A stretch of DNA of 64,000 nucleotides, from NCBI RefSeq assembly GCF_014646135.1, contig NZ_BMMW01000003.1, positions 124,001 through 188,000 of the forward strand, read 5' to 3'. Shown in pieces: positions 9,989 to 20,072 of this stretch; within the stretch, counting starts at the first letter, position 1; every line of letters begins with the position of its first letter. The notes under the pieces are model-generated. The model was not told where the DNA came from. It was given only the letters and a program-made list of their open reading frames with translations, and did no database searches. The translations under genes and the position numbers were made by a program. This stretch comes from Nocardia camponoti. GTDB taxonomy: Bacteria > Actinomycetota > Actinomycetes > Mycobacteriales > Mycobacteriaceae.

Positions 9989-11206
9989 TTACCGCAGTGC
10001 GCGCGCCAGGTTCGTGTCCAGTGCGCCGAGGAACTCCTCGGTGCTCAGGTAACCCTGGTCGCCGCCGACAAGGGCCGCGAGGTCCTTCGTCATCTGACCA
10101 CCCTCGACGGTCTTGATGACCACGTCTTCGAGGGTCTGGGAGAAGCCGATCACCTCGGGGGTGTTGTCGAGCTTGCCTCGGTGCTCAAGCCCACGCGTCC
10201 ACGCGAAGATCGACGCGATCGGGTTAGTCGACGTCGGCTTGCCCTGCTGGTGCTGCCGGTAATGCCGGGTGACCGTGCCGTGCGCGGCCTCGGCCTCACA
10301 GGTGCGGCCGTCCGGGGTGAGCAGCACCGACGTCATCAGACCGAGCGAACCAAAGCCCTGGGCGACGGTGTCGGACTGCACGTCGCCGTCGTAGTTCTTG
10401 CACGCCCAGACGTAACCGCCCTCCCACTTCATCGAGGAGGCGACCATGTCGTCGATCAGGCGGTGCTCGTAGGTGAGTCCGGCGGCATCGAATTCAGCCT
10501 TGAATTCGGCTTCGAAGATTTCTTCGAAGGTGTCTTTGAACATGCCGTCGTAAGCCTTGAGGATGGTGTTCTTCGTCGAGAGGTACACCGGGTAGTTCTG
10601 CTGCAGGCCGTAGTTAAACGACGCGCGCGCGAAGTCTTCGATCGACTTCTTGAAGTTGTACATACCCATGACGACGCCGCCGTCTTCGGGCATCTTCACG
10701 ACCTCGTGCACGATCGGTTCGCCGCCGTCTTCCGGCGTGAACGTGAGCGTGACGGTGCCCGCTTCGAACACCTTGAAGTCGGTTGCCCGGTACTGGTCAC
10801 CGAAGGCGTGGCGGCCGATGATGATCGGCTTGGTCCAGCCCGGCACCAAGCGGGGCACGTTCGAAATAATGATCGGGGCACGGAAAATGGTGCCGCCCAG
10901 AATATTTCGAATGGTGCCGTTGGGTGAACGCCACATGTGCTTGAGCCCGAATTCCTTCACCCGCGCTTCGTCGGGGGTGATGGTGGCGCACTTCACGCCG
11001 ACGCCATGCTTTTTGATGGCGTTCGCGGCGTCGACAGTGACCTGGTCATCGGTCTTGTCGCGGTACTCGATGCCGAGGTCGTAGTACTCGAGGTTCACAT
11101 CGAGATACGGGTGGATCAGCTTGTCCTTGATGAACTGCCAGATGATCCGGGTCATCTCGTCGCCGTCGAGTTCTACGACGGTGCCTTCAACCTTGATCTT
11201 GGACAT
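9989..11206 (-). CDS. icd: NADP-dependent isocitrate dehydrogenase (eukaryotic-like homodimeric type)
   Basis: The 405-residue enzyme oxidises isocitrate to 2-oxoglutarate in the TCA cycle, producing NADPH. Its start ([21 protein letters not shown]) and the segments [28 protein letters not shown] and [12 protein letters not shown] are characteristic of the homodimeric type shared with eukaryotes and mycobacterial Icd1. The last carries the NADP-binding loop. It reads away from metY-metX, with about 550 bases between them. A GAGGAGGA stretch lies a little far (about 13 bases) before the ATG. Confidence 0.95.
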   Translation of the reverse strand: MSKIKVEGTVVELDGDEMTRIIWQFIKDKLIHPYLDVNLEYYDLGIEYRDKTDDQVTVDAANAIKKHGVGVKCATITPDEARVKEFGLKHMWRSPNGTIRNILGGTIFRAPIIISNVPRLVPGWTKPIIIGRHAFGDQYRATDFKVFEAGTVTLTFTPEDGGEPIVHEVVKMPEDGGVVMGMYNFKKSIEDFARASFNYGLQQNYPVYLSTKNTILKAYDGMFKDTFEEIFEAEFKAEFDAAGLTYEHRLIDDMVASSMKWEGGYVWACKNYDGDVQSDTVAQGFGSLGLMTSVLLTPDGRTCEAEAAHGTVTRHYRQHQQGKPTSTNPIASIFAWTRGLEHRGKLDNTPEVIGFSQTLEDVVIKTVEGGQMTKDLAALVGGDQGYLSTEEFLGALDTNLARALR

Positions 11207-11546
11207 GGATCTTCGTGTCCTCCTCGGTGGGTGCCCTTATTGCACGGCCAGGCGAACACGCTTGTGAGCGGACCCCAGCAGTTCCAACAGACAACGTATA
11301 TGCCCCGCGTTGTCGGCGGGACGTGTGGTGTCAAACATGACGAGCGTACTGCTGCCGAAGTCCTCACCGCGAGTCGATCCCCCGCTGTGCGCGACCGTCG
11401 TCACCGTCACACGCCATTAGTTCGTTCTATGACTGATACCACCTCGTCGCCCGACCTGCTGAGTATCGGGCACTGCGACTGTTCGGACAGCCCTTCGCCC
11501 TGCGCAACATCCGCGCCGCGCGCGAGAACGTGTCAGACGTATCGGT
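11207..11546. other. Intergenic region between icd and the metY leader
   Basis: This stretch lies upstream of icd on one side and of the SAM-responsive leader on the other. The icd promoter must be here, but no confident box is identified. Open frames that cross it are extensions of metY without a ribosome site. Confidence 0.45.
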
Positions 11547-11552
11547 TACCAT
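11547..11552 (+). promoter_or_regulatory. Candidate -10 box of the metY leader
   Basis: TACCAT lies eight bases before the first base of the riboswitch closing stem, which is where a transcript starting at the riboswitch would need its -10 element. No convincing -35 is seen. Confidence 0.45.
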
Positions 11553-11560
11553 CAACGCAA

Positions 11561-11676
11561 GGTCATGAGTACCAGCGCCAAGCCCCGGCTCGCTGGTCGG
11601 CAACCCTCCAGCAGCGGTGGGGTGCTCCGGGTGATGACCGGGCCCTCGAAGGTCGTGGGCAAGCGCGCTTTGCAGG
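11561..11676 (+). ncRNA. SAM-IV riboswitch
   Basis: The leader carries the conserved core of the actinobacterial S-adenosylmethionine riboswitch class SAM-IV. GGTCATGAG at 11561-11569 is closed by ATGACC at 11634-11639. In between are CCAGCGCCAAGCCCCGGCT, GGCAACCCTCCA and GGTGGGGTGCTCCGGG in the expected order. The 3' segment (about 11640-11676, with GGTCGTGGGCAAGCGCGC) would form the extra hairpin and pseudoknot typical of the class; its end is approximate. By family knowledge, SAM binding lowers expression of the downstream methionine genes, metY and metX. The riboswitch lies about 80 bases before the metY start codon. Confidence 0.88.
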
Positions 11677-11755
11677 AGGCACCCGATGTGTTGTTGTCAG
11701 TCGATCCGCCCCAAATGACGACATAAACCCGGCTTTTCACTCCCCTGGAGAACTG

Positions 11756-13072
11756 ATGACCGACGCAACCCAGCCTGAGCACTGGTCGTTCGAAACCAAG
11801 CAGATCCACGCTGGTCAGGCCCCCGATGCGGCCACCGGCGCGCGAGCGCTCCCGATCTACCAAACCACCTCGTATGCCTTCCGCGACACCGACCACGCCG
11901 CCGCGCTGTTCGGTCTCGCCGAGCCCGGCAACATCTACACGCGCATCATGAATCCCACCCAGGACGCGGTTGAGCAGCGCATCGCCGCACTTGAGGGTGG
12001 TGTCGCAGCCCTTTTGCTCGCATCGGGCCAGGCCGCCGAAACCTACGCGATCCTCAATCTTGCCCAGGCTGGCGACCACATCGTTTCCAGCCCGCACCTC
12101 TACGGCGGCACGTACAACCTGTTCCATTACTCGCTGCCGAAGCTGGGCATCGAGGTGTCGTTTGTCGACGATCCCGATGACCTCGCGCAGTGGGAAGCCG
12201 CCATTCGCCCGAACACTAAGGCGTTCTACGGCGAAACCATCGCTAACCCGAGCAGCGCGGTCCTCGACATCCCCGGCATCGCTGGCGTCGCGCACGCGGC
12301 CGGTCTGCCGCTCATCGTCGACAACACCGTCGCGACGCCGTACCTCATCCAGCCGCTCGCGCACGGTGCCGACATCGTCGTGCACTCGGCAACCAAGTAC
12401 CTCGGTGGCCACGGTGCCGCGGTCGCTGGCGTGATCGTCGACGGCGGCACGTTCGATTGGCGCGTCACCGACGCCGACGGAAATTCGCGTTTCCCCGGCT
12501 TTACCGAACCTGATCCCAGCTACCACGGCGCGGTCTTCGCCGACCTCGGCGCGCCCGCGTTCGCGCTCAAAGCGCGCGTGCAGTTGCTGCGCGACTTGGG
12601 CGCGGCCGTCGCCCCGTTCAACGCGTTCCTCATCGCCCAGGGCTTGGAAACGCTGAGCCTGCGCGTCGAGCGGCACGTCGCCAACGCCGAAGCTGTCGCG
12701 AAGTTCGTCGCCGAGCAGCCGGGCGTCGACGCGGTGTATTACGCCGGGCTTGAAAACTCGCCGTGGTACCAGCGCGCGCAAGAGTTGGCACCGAAGGGCG
12801 CGGGCGCGATTGTCGCGTTCGAACTGGCTGGTGGCGTCGATGCGGGCAAGAAGTTCGTGGACGCGCTCAGCCTCCACAGCCATGTCGCTAACATCGGTGA
12901 CGTGCGTTCTCTCGTTATCCACCCCGCGTCAACCACGCATTCGCAGCTCACGCCGGAAGAACAGCTGGCTGCGGGCGTCACGCCGGGCCTCGTCCGGCTC
13001 GCTGTTGGTATCGAGGGCATCGACGACATCTTGGCCGACCTTTCTGCCGGATTCGCGGCGGCGAACAGTTGA
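11756..13072 (+). CDS. metY: O-acetylhomoserine sulfhydrylase
   Basis: The 438-residue PLP enzyme makes homocysteine from O-acetylhomoserine and sulfide in methionine synthesis. Family marks are the start [13 protein letters not shown], the IYQTTSYAF and [10 protein letters not shown] segments, and the PLP lysine in [11 protein letters not shown]. The C-terminal block is ...[16 protein letters not shown]. The frame is open for hundreds of bases upstream, but ATG 11756 follows a CTGGAG ribosome site and gives the normal length. It is preceded by a SAM-IV riboswitch, and metX follows after two bases. In M. tuberculosis this gene is named metC. Confidence 0.95.
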   Translation: MTDATQPEHWSFETKQIHAGQAPDAATGARALPIYQTTSYAFRDTDHAAALFGLAEPGNIYTRIMNPTQDAVEQRIAALEGGVAALLLASGQAAETYAILNLAQAGDHIVSSPHLYGGTYNLFHYSLPKLGIEVSFVDDPDDLAQWEAAIRPNTKAFYGETIANPSSAVLDIPGIAGVAHAAGLPLIVDNTVATPYLIQPLAHGADIVVHSATKYLGGHGAAVAGVIVDGGTFDWRVTDADGNSRFPGFTEPDPSYHGAVFADLGAPAFALKARVQLLRDLGAAVAPFNAFLIAQGLETLSLRVERHVANAEAVAKFVAEQPGVDAVYYAGLENSPWYQRAQELAPKGAGAIVAFELAGGVDAGKKFVDALSLHSHVANIGDVRSLVIHPASTTHSQLTPEEQLAAGVTPGLVRLAVGIEGIDDILADLSAGFAAANS

Positions 13073-13074
13073 CC

Positions 13075-14214
13075 GTGAGCACCCCCTTCCCGCCCGCACG
13101 CACCGCGCCCGGGGTGGCCCTGCTGCCACCACCGGGCGGGCAACTCGGCACGGTTTCCATCGGCGATGTCACGCTGGAAAACGGCGTCGTGCTGCCCGAT
13201 GTGCATTTGGCCGTGCAGCGGTGGGGGGTGCTTTCCCCGACACTCGACAACGTTGTGCTCGTTGAGCACGCGCTCACCGGCGATTCGCATGTCATCGGCG
13301 ACGCCGATTCCGCTCCCGGTTGGTGGGAAGGCATGGTCGGCCCAGGCGCGCCGATCGACACCGACGAATGGTGTGTCATCGCCACCAACGTGCTCGGCGG
13401 CTGCAAGGGCAGCACCGGCCCGTCCACGCTCGCGCCCGACGGCAAGCCGTGGGGTTCGCGCTTTCCCGAACTCACCATCCGCGACCAGGTCAACGCCGAA
13501 GCGCAACTGCTGAGCCTGATTGGCATCGACCGGCTCGGTGCCGTCGTCGGCGGGTCGATGGGCGGCATGCGGGTGCTTGAGTGGATCGTCAGCCAGCCGG
13601 AGCGGGTCGCCGCGGCGCTCGTGTTGGCGGTCGGCGCACGGGCTACCGCCGATCAGATCGGCACGCAGACCACGCAGATGGCCATCATCAAAGCCGATCC
13701 CGACTGGCAGGGCGGCGATTACCACGGCACCGGCCGCGTCCCGATGACCGGCATGGGCCTAGCACGGCGCATCGCGCATCTCACCTACCGCACCGAGGGC
13801 GAACTTGAGCACCGCTTCGCCAACTCCGCCCAGGGTGCGGAAGACCCGTGGCAGGGCGGTCGGTACGCGGTCCAGAGCTACTTGGAACACCAGGCCGACA
13901 AGCTCTGCCAGCGCTTCGATCCGGCCACCTACGTGCTGCTGAGCGAAGCGATGAACCGCCATGACGTCGGTCGTGGTCGTGGTGGCGTTGCCGCCGCGCT
14001 CGCTTCGACGTCGGTGCCGGTTGTGGTTGGTGGCGTCGATTCCGATCGGCTCTACCCGTTGCACACCCAAGCTGAACTTGCCGACGGTCTGCCCGGCTGC
14101 GCTGGGTTGGAAATCGTGCATTCCCGCGACGGCCACGATGGCTTCCTCACCGAGGCGGCGGCAGTGGCGAAGCTGCTCACCGAGACCATGCGATTGGCTC
14201 GCGAAAACCGCTGA
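13075..14214 (+). CDS. metX: Homoserine O-acetyltransferase
   Basis: The 379-residue alpha/beta-hydrolase-fold acyltransferase transfers acetyl from acetyl-CoA to homoserine, the step before MetY. The triad is visible: nucleophile Ser in VVGGSMGGM, Asp in VDSDRLYP and His in [21 protein letters not shown] is the usual family segment. The GTG start at 13075 is two bases after the metY stop, so the two genes form one operon under the riboswitch. A TTG two codons earlier would overlap the metY stop. Confidence 0.95.
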   Translation: MSTPFPPARTAPGVALLPPPGGQLGTVSIGDVTLENGVVLPDVHLAVQRWGVLSPTLDNVVLVEHALTGDSHVIGDADSAPGWWEGMVGPGAPIDTDEWCVIATNVLGGCKGSTGPSTLAPDGKPWGSRFPELTIRDQVNAEAQLLSLIGIDRLGAVVGGSMGGMRVLEWIVSQPERVAAALVLAVGARATADQIGTQTTQMAIIKADPDWQGGDYHGTGRVPMTGMGLARRIAHLTYRTEGELEHRFANSAQGAEDPWQGGRYAVQSYLEHQADKLCQRFDPATYVLLSEAMNRHDVGRGRGGVAAALASTSVPVVVGGVDSDRLYPLHTQAELADGLPGCAGLEIVHSRDGHDGFLTEAAAVAKLLTETMRLARENR

Positions 14215-14218
14215 GCTT

Positions 14219-14545
14219 TTAGGCCACACCCAACGTGTTGATCGTCGCGGCGAGAAACACGACGGAACTGCCGAGCGCGGCTAGCGCGGCAACATCGAAT
14301 GGCTTGCTTCGCACGGCGAGCAGCCCAACCTGCACGGTTGGCAGGCACAGTCGGAACGCGGCGGCAACGAGCGCGGCACTGCCGAAAATCAGCGCGCCAC
14401 GACGCCACCGTTCCCACACCACAAACGCGATGGCGATCACGATCATTGTCGAGACCACGGTCATCGGCAGGTGGCTGCGCAGGTAAAGCTGCCCCGCGCT
14501 CAACCGCACGACCCGATGCTTGCCGGTCGTCTCCGCCTTATTCAC
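14219..14545 (-). CDS. DUF3017 membrane protein
   Basis: A 108-residue protein with three predicted membrane segments (at about residues 25-43, 50-70 and 82-102), matching the small actinobacterial DUF3017 family of unknown function. A GTG at 14545 is chosen because it avoids the divergent trmL gene, whose start is only 33 bases away. It converges on metX with four bases between stops. Confidence 0.7.
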   Translation of the reverse strand: MNKAETTGKHRVVRLSAGQLYLRSHLPMTVVSTMIVIAIAFVVWERWRRGALIFGSAALVAAAFRLCLPTVQVGLLAVRSKPFDVAALAALGSSVVFLAATINTLGVA

Positions 14546-14578
14546 GGCCCCGATTGTTCCACAGGTACCCTGCTGCGA

Positions 14579-15043
14579 GTGTTCAACGTGATGTTTCACC
14601 AGCCGGTCATCCCGCCCAATACTGGGAACGCGATTCGGCTCGTCGCGGGCACCGGGTGCGCGTTGCACCTGATCGAGCCGCTCGGTTTCGATTTGTCGGA
14701 GTCGAAACTGCGACGTGCTGGCTTGGATTACCACGACCTCGCTTCAGTGACCGTGCACCCCAACATCGAAGCGGCGTGGGAGTCGATCGGCCCGCAGCGC
14801 GTATTCGCGTTCACCACCCAGGCGACAACCCGCTACACCGATATCGCCTACCAACCCGGCGACATTTTGCTTTTCGGCACCGAACCAACCGGCTTGCCCG
14901 ACGACGTACTCGCCGATTCGCACATCACCGAACAGGTGCGCGTGCCGATGCTGCCTGGTCGACGGTCGATGAACCTGTCGAATACGGCTGCCGTCGCGGT
15001 GTACGAGGCGTGGCGGCAACTGGGCTTTCCTGAGGGCGTTTAA
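14579..15043 (+). CDS. trmL: tRNA (cytidine(34)-2'-O)-methyltransferase (SPOUT)
   Basis: The 154-residue SPOUT methyltransferase methylates the ribose of the wobble base of certain leucine tRNAs using SAM. Motif 1 is IPPNTGNAIRL; the trefoil-knot SAM site is LLFGTEPTGLP and PMLPGRRSMNLSNTAAVAVYE. The length equals the mycobacterial SpoU protein Rv3366. The GTG at 14579 is favoured because a TACCCT -10 hexamer (14566-14571) ends seven bases before it, indicating a leaderless transcript, and because the start MFNVMFHQP is normal. Its stop overlaps that of the convergent DUF167 gene. Confidence 0.88.
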   Translation: MFNVMFHQPVIPPNTGNAIRLVAGTGCALHLIEPLGFDLSESKLRRAGLDYHDLASVTVHPNIEAAWESIGPQRVFAFTTQATTRYTDIAYQPGDILLFGTEPTGLPDDVLADSHITEQVRVPMLPGRRSMNLSNTAAVAVYEAWRQLGFPEGV

Positions 15044-15267
15044 AGATCAACGTCGAAACGCTTGAACCGCGACGTCGCCCCAGCCGAAAGTCGCACCGAC
15101 GATTTCGAAACACCAAAGTGCTTGGCTAGCAATTCGATTGCCGCTTTATTTGCTTTACCCTCAACCGCGGGGGCACGCACGTAAAGGGTGAGCGTGCCGT
15201 CGTCAGCGGTTTCGACAAGTGGTCCTTTACTGCTGTTCGGTTTGATCGTCGCCCGCACTGTCGGCAC
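15040..15267 (-). CDS. DUF167 (YggU) family protein
   Basis: The 75-residue protein has the DUF167 fold signature: RATIKPNSSKGPLVE near the start, then LYVRAPAVEGKANKAAIELLAKHFGVSKSSVRLSAG. This small, widely conserved family has no established function. The GTG at 15267 follows an AAGGAG ribosome site with seven bases of spacing. It starts inside the end of the upstream DUF4349 gene (41-base overlap), indicating co-translation. Confidence 0.8.
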   Translation of the reverse strand: MPTVRATIKPNSSKGPLVETADDGTLTLYVRAPAVEGKANKAAIELLAKHFGVSKSSVRLSAGATSRFKRFDVDL

Positions 15268-16117
15268 CGGGACGCTCCTTCCTTCCACCACGTCGAACCA
15301 ATCGCCAAGCGAACCAAGCGATTCCGCCGATGATGCCGAAAAGACCGAGCCACGGGACGGCACTACCGGCAAAAACGACGGCATCTTGTAGCCAGTCGAC
15401 TAGCGAATTCCAGCCTGCGACGACGCCATCCCAGAAACTGTCGGGATCGCTGGGCGTGCGGTCCGACGGTGCCGTGACGGTGATGGTGATCGTCGACAAC
15501 GCGATTTGCTCGTCGAGTTGACGCTTCTGGCCGGTAAGGCTGTCGAGTTCGCCCTGTCGCGACGACAGCGCGCTTTCGGCGGCGATGAGGTCGGCGGTAT
15601 TCGATGCGGTCGCCATGAGCGTGCGCAACCGGTCGACCGAGGCTTGTAGGGCGCGGATGCGCGCGTCGAGGTCTTCCCACTGCATGGTGACGTCGGCGCG
15701 GCTTGTGCTTACGCGCGTGACGTCGCCCGTGTCGGCGAGCCCGGTGAGCAACGCTTCGGTTTTGTCGGCGGGCACGCGCACGCTCAAGGTGGCGCGCGCG
15801 TTGCGCTTCTCCGATGCGGGCTGCTCGGTGCGCTCGTCGACTCGACCGCCGAGTTCGGTAACACGACCGGTGATGCTCGCTGCCGCGGCGATCGGGTCGG
15901 TGGCGGTCATGTCGACGCTGCCGGTGACAACTTCTTTGCGATCAACGGTCTGCTGTTTGTTTTGATCGCCAGGGCCGGATTGCTCACGAAATCCGGGGGC
16001 GACTGGCGCGGAGGCGGGATTGGGCGCGCCTGCGGAATCGCTCACCTCTTCGCCGCCGCACCCCGCTAGGAACCCGAGTCCAACGAGCAAAACACAGACC
16101 ATCGCGAACTTGCGCAT
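15227..16117 (-). CDS. DUF4349 lipoprotein
   Basis: The 296-residue protein begins with a lipoprotein signal (hydrophobic core then LAGC, Cys20). A DUF4349 domain (about 60-230) includes a coiled-coil part (ALQASVDRLRTL...SSRQGELDSLTGQKRQLDEQI). One membrane segment (about 250-272) precedes a charged cytoplasmic tail. DUF4349 proteins are membrane-anchored and of unknown function. TAGGGT (16124-16129 on this strand) lies six bases before the ATG, suggesting a leaderless start. It follows dnaE2 in the same direction by 46 bases. Confidence 0.8.
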   Translation of the reverse strand: MRKFAMVCVLLVGLGFLAGCGGEEVSDSAGAPNPASAPVAPGFREQSGPGDQNKQQTVDRKEVVTGSVDMTATDPIAAAASITGRVTELGGRVDERTEQPASEKRNARATLSVRVPADKTEALLTGLADTGDVTRVSTSRADVTMQWEDLDARIRALQASVDRLRTLMATASNTADLIAAESALSSRQGELDSLTGQKRQLDEQIALSTITITVTAPSDRTPSDPDSFWDGVVAGWNSLVDWLQDAVVFAGSAVPWLGLFGIIGGIAWFAWRLVRRGGRKERPGADSAGDDQTEQQ

Positions 16118-16163
16118 GCTCGCACCCTAGCTACTTCGCGATGTTTGGACACTGCCGTTAGGT

Positions 16164-19100
16164 TCAGCGGAAATCGCGCGAGCGCGAGATGACGCGTAGG
16201 TCGAGGGGTTCCAGATAGTCGGCGGTGACGCTCGCCGCGCCTTCCGCGTTTTGAATTCGACCGCGAATGATCAGGGCGGGCGCGCTTTGCGCGAGGGTGC
16301 GGTAGCGCGTCCACAACCCGACTGAGCAGACGATGTTGACCATGCCGGTCTCGTCTTCAAGGTTCATAAACGTGACGCCACCTGCCGTTGCCGGGCGTTG
16401 ACGGTGCGTGACCGCGCCTGCGACCAAAATGCGCGCACCATCTTCGACGGTGAGCACATCGCACGCGGGCACAACGCCGAGCCCATTGAGGTGTTCGCGA
16501 AGGAATTCGGTTGGGTAGCTGTCGGGTGAGACGCCGCTTGCCCACACGTCAGCGGCAGCGAGTTCAAGCGCGCTCATGCCAGGCAACGCGGGTGCGGCGA
16601 CGGCGGGGCCCGTTCCCGGCAACAATCCTGGACGTTCGCGCGCGGCCGCACCCGCCGACCACAGCGCGGCCCGTCTTGCCTGCCCGTCGGCGCTGTGCTT
16701 TTGGCCGGTCACCGCGTTTAGCGCACCCGCGGTAGCGAGCGATTCGACTTGCGCCACCGTCATTTCCACGCGTCCGGTGAGGTCGAGCATGGACGTGTAT
16801 GGCCCCGACGCGACGCGCTCAGCCACAATTCGCTCAGCCAATTCCGTGCCGATATGGCGAATCGCGGCCAGCCCTAACCGAATCTCGGTGCCCTTGTTTT
16901 CCAATGTCGCCTCAGCCAAACTCGCGTTGACCTCAGCCGCGTGCACAACAACCCCGTGACGGCGCGCGTCAGCGATCAATGACTGCGGCGAATAGAACCC
17001 CATCGGCTGAGCCCGCAGTAGTCCCGCGCAAAACGCTGCGGGATGATGCAGCTTGAACCACGACGAGTAGAAAACGATCGACGCGAAACTCTGCGAATGC
17101 GATTCGGGGAAGCCGAAATTCGCGAAGGCGTAGAGCTTCTCGTAGATGCGATCGGCAACCTCGTCGGTGATGCCATGCAAATCCCGCATGCCCTGATACA
17201 GCCGGTCTTTGAGGCGCGCCATCTTCTCGGGCGACCGCTTCGACCCCATCGCCCGACGCAACTGGTCGGCTTCGGCGGCGGTAAAGCCAGCAACATCGAC
17301 GGCCATCTGCATCAACTGTTCTTGAAACAGTGGGATACCGAGCGTGCGACCAAGCGACTTCTCCAACGAAGGATGATCGAAGGTCACCTTCTCTTTGCCG
17401 TTGCGCCGCCGAATATAGGGATGCACCGATCCGCCCTGAATAGGCCCAGGTCGAATAAGCGCGACCTCAACAACCAGGTCATAGAAGCAGCGCGGTTTCA
17501 GACGCGGCAGCGTGGCCATCTGCGCGCGCGATTCCACCTGGAATACCCCAACCGAATCGGCGCGCTGCAACATCTCATACACCCCAGGCTCGGCTAAATC
17601 GAGCGCGTGCAGCTCGACGGTCTCACCCTTATGTTCGGCAACCAGGTCGATCATGTAATGCAATGCCGACAACATGCCGAGACCAAGCAGGTCGAATTTC
17701 ACCAACCCAACAGCAGCGCAATCGTCTTTGTCCCACTGCAACACACTGCGGCCAGCCATGCGCGCCCATTCCACCGGACACACATCGGCAATGGGTCGAT
17801 CGCAAATCACCATCCCGCCGGAGTGAATACCCAAATGCCGAGGCAGCCCCTCGATCTCCCCAGCTAATTCGAGAACAGGGGTGGGGATGTCGGTGCCACT
17901 TTCGGCCGAAACGCCCGTCCACCGGCTGACCTGTTTGCTCCACGCATCCTGCTGACCGGGCGAGAACCCAAGTGCGCGAGCCGCGTCACGCACTGCCGAC
18001 TTCCCACGGTAGGTAATCACGTTGGCAACTTGAGCGGCGTAATCGCGACCGTATTTGGTGTAGACGTGCTGAATCGCTTCCTCGCGCCGATCGGATTCGA
18101 TATCGATGTCGATGTCGGGTGGCCCGTCGCGTTCGGGGGCAAGAAAGCGCTCGAAGAGCAGATTGTTCGCGATGGGGTCGACATTGGTGATGCCGATCGC
18201 GTAGCAGACCGCCGAATTCGCTGCCGACCCTCGACCCTGGCAAAGAATGTCGTTGTTCTTACAGAAACTGACAATGTCATGTACGACGAGGAAATAGCCG
18301 GGGAAATTGAGCTTCTTGATCACGCGCAGCTCATGCTCGATCTGGGCATAGGCGCGTTCATTTTCCGCCGCACTCCCGTACCGTCGCGCCGCACCCTGAT
18401 AGGTGAGTTCACGCAGCCACGAACTCTCATCATGCCCAGCAGGCACGTCGAATGGCGGCAGATTCGGGGCGATGAGACCCAGGTCAAAGGCGAATTCGCG
18501 CGCGAGCTTGGCCGCGTTGGCAACAGCGTGCGGGTACTCGGCGAACAGGTGTGCCATTTCGGCACCCGAGCGTAAATGCGCGCCGCCAGCAGGGGCGAGA
18601 TAGCCCGCGAGGTCATCGAGACTGCGACGCGAACGAACTGCGGCAAGCGCCATCGCTAAGCGTCGCTGAGGTGGCGCGGCGAAATGCGCGCCGGTGGTTG
18701 CCAATACGGGCACGTCGACTCGGTCGGCGAGCGCGACGAGGAGGTCATTACGTTCATCGTCGGTCGCGACACCGTGATGGGTGAGTTCCACGCTCACATT
18801 GCCGTCGCCGAATCGCTCAAGCAAATCCCGAAGTGCCGCTTCCGTTTTGGGCAGACGCAGCGCACCTTCGCGTAAATCCTCATCAAGCGCGATCCGTACA
18901 TGCCCTTTACGACAACCGGTGAGAATGTGCCAATTCCCCTCGGCCGCAGCCGAAAGCGCGTCGAAGTCATAACGCAGCACGCCTTTCTCCCCCGCCGCCA
19001 TATGCGCTGCCGACATTTGCCGCGACAGTCGGCGATACCCCTCCTGCCCACGCGCTAAAACCAGCAAATGCGGGCCGAGCGGATCGGGCGTTTCGGTGCG

Positions 19101-19550
19101 CGGTTGCGAATCAGGCACGTCAGCAGAACGACGCCGGGCCGCAACCCCTCGGCCCGGCGTCGCCTTCGCATCGGTTCCCAGTGACAGTTCGGCACCGAAA
19201 ACCGTTGGCATTCCCCATTCCCGGGCCGCCTCAGCGAACCGGACAGTTCCGTAGAAACCGTTGTGATCTGTGAGCGCGATAGCTTCCAGCCCGAGGCGCA
19301 CGGCTTCCTCGACCATGGCCTCGGGCTGGCTCGCGCCGTCAAGAAAGCTGTAGGCCGAGTGAGCGTGCAGCTCGGCGTACGGCACTGTCGGCTCGACCGG
19401 CCGCGCGAGTTCGCTCGCCGTATAAGGCTTGCGACGCGACGCCGCCGGGCTGTCTTCGGCAGGATCGGGCAGGTCACGCGCGTGCGCTGGCCTGCCAGAG
19501 AGCACGCGTTCGAGTTCGGCCCACGACGGGGGCCCAGTACGCCAACCCAC
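16164..19550 (-). CDS. dnaE2: Error-prone DNA polymerase III alpha-type subunit
   Basis: The 1128-residue C-family polymerase carries out SOS-induced translesion synthesis together with ImuA' and ImuB. It has an N-terminal PHP domain (YAELHAHSAYSFLDGAS ... ALTDHNGFYG), the catalytic Asp cluster PDIDIDIESDRR, a helix-hairpin-helix region near LATAGALNAV, and a C-terminal OB fold. The ending ISRSRDFR is typical of DnaE2. A GTG start follows a GGAGG ribosome site by five bases. It is 22 bases downstream of a small gene that has a LexA-like box in front, so SOS control is likely to act through that shared promoter. Confidence 0.95.
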   Translation of the reverse strand: MGWRTGPPSWAELERVLSGRPAHARDLPDPAEDSPAASRRKPYTASELARPVEPTVPYAELHAHSAYSFLDGASQPEAMVEEAVRLGLEAIALTDHNGFYGTVRFAEAAREWGMPTVFGAELSLGTDAKATPGRGVAARRRSADVPDSQPRTETPDPLGPHLLVLARGQEGYRRLSRQMSAAHMAAGEKGVLRYDFDALSAAAEGNWHILTGCRKGHVRIALDEDLREGALRLPKTEAALRDLLERFGDGNVSVELTHHGVATDDERNDLLVALADRVDVPVLATTGAHFAAPPQRRLAMALAAVRSRRSLDDLAGYLAPAGGAHLRSGAEMAHLFAEYPHAVANAAKLAREFAFDLGLIAPNLPPFDVPAGHDESSWLRELTYQGAARRYGSAAENERAYAQIEHELRVIKKLNFPGYFLVVHDIVSFCKNNDILCQGRGSAANSAVCYAIGITNVDPIANNLLFERFLAPERDGPPDIDIDIESDRREEAIQHVYTKYGRDYAAQVANVITYRGKSAVRDAARALGFSPGQQDAWSKQVSRWTGVSAESGTDIPTPVLELAGEIEGLPRHLGIHSGGMVICDRPIADVCPVEWARMAGRSVLQWDKDDCAAVGLVKFDLLGLGMLSALHYMIDLVAEHKGETVELHALDLAEPGVYEMLQRADSVGVFQVESRAQMATLPRLKPRCFYDLVVEVALIRPGPIQGGSVHPYIRRRNGKEKVTFDHPSLEKSLGRTLGIPLFQEQLMQMAVDVAGFTAAEADQLRRAMGSKRSPEKMARLKDRLYQGMRDLHGITDEVADRIYEKLYAFANFGFPESHSQSFASIVFYSSWFKLHHPAAFCAGLLRAQPMGFYSPQSLIADARRHGVVVHAAEVNASLAEATLENKGTEIRLGLAAIRHIGTELAERIVAERVASGPYTSMLDLTGRVEMTVAQVESLATAGALNAVTGQKHSADGQARRAALWSAGAAARERPGLLPGTGPAVAAPALPGMSALELAAADVWASGVSPDSYPTEFLREHLNGLGVVPACDVLTVEDGARILVAGAVTHRQRPATAGGVTFMNLEDETGMVNIVCSVGLWTRYRTLAQSAPALIIRGRIQNAEGAASVTADYLEPLDLRVISRSRDFR

Positions 19551-19572
19551 CCGATCCTCCTTGTCTCACTGG

Positions 19573-20028
19573 TTAATTCGTCGGTAGTCGCTCCATCGAG
19601 CTCGCCGCCAACGCCGCTTCAACATGCCCAAGCCCGGAGCGAATCACTTCGCCGTACGCGTCGTCGGCGAGCACATCGAGGTGGCCGCGCGCGATGGCCA
19701 ACTGCATGTGCGCCATCTCGAAATCACCCACTCGCCGGTGACTGTCGGCGAGGTTGAGATAGAGCGAGGGCAAGAACCCACGCAGTCCCTCGTCGAGGGG
19801 AACACCCGGTTGAAATACCGCGCCGAGCGCCCGCTGATCCCATAGCAGCGCCGCATCAGCTGAGTCCTGCACATCCGCGAGGTGATGTGCGATCACGCAG
19901 CGATGAATCGGGTCGCCGCCTTCCCCAATCTCGTCCCAGAGCCTGGTCAGGGCGGTGCGCGCCGCCATAGGGTCGCCACCGCCGAGCCGCACCGCGGCAT
20001 AAATGTCCGCCATCCGATCGTCCGCCAT
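19573..20028 (-). CDS. Small helical repeat (TPR-like) protein upstream of dnaE2
   Basis: The 151-residue protein is Ala/Leu-rich and all-helical, with helix pairs reminiscent of tetratricopeptide repeats (LYLNLADSHRRVGDFEMAHMQLAIARGHLDVL). No known domain was recognised with certainty. It precedes dnaE2 by 22 bases on the same strand, and a LexA-like box lies 45-60 bases before its start, so it is predicted to be damage-inducible together with the polymerase. An ATG two codons earlier (20034) is an equal alternative. A link to mutagenesis is inferred only from position. Confidence 0.65.
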   Translation of the reverse strand: MADDRMADIYAAVRLGGGDPMAARTALTRLWDEIGEGGDPIHRCVIAHHLADVQDSADAALLWDQRALGAVFQPGVPLDEGLRGFLPSLYLNLADSHRRVGDFEMAHMQLAIARGHLDVLADDAYGEVIRSGLGHVEAALAASSMERLPTN

Positions 20029-20072
20029 GTGCATCAGTATCGCACATACGTTCGAACAAGCGCGAGCCAGAT

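Noticed and set aside
10937-11755. Large N-terminal extension of metY
   Set aside because: It runs antisense through icd and across the SAM-IV riboswitch; the ribosome site and family length place the start at 11756.
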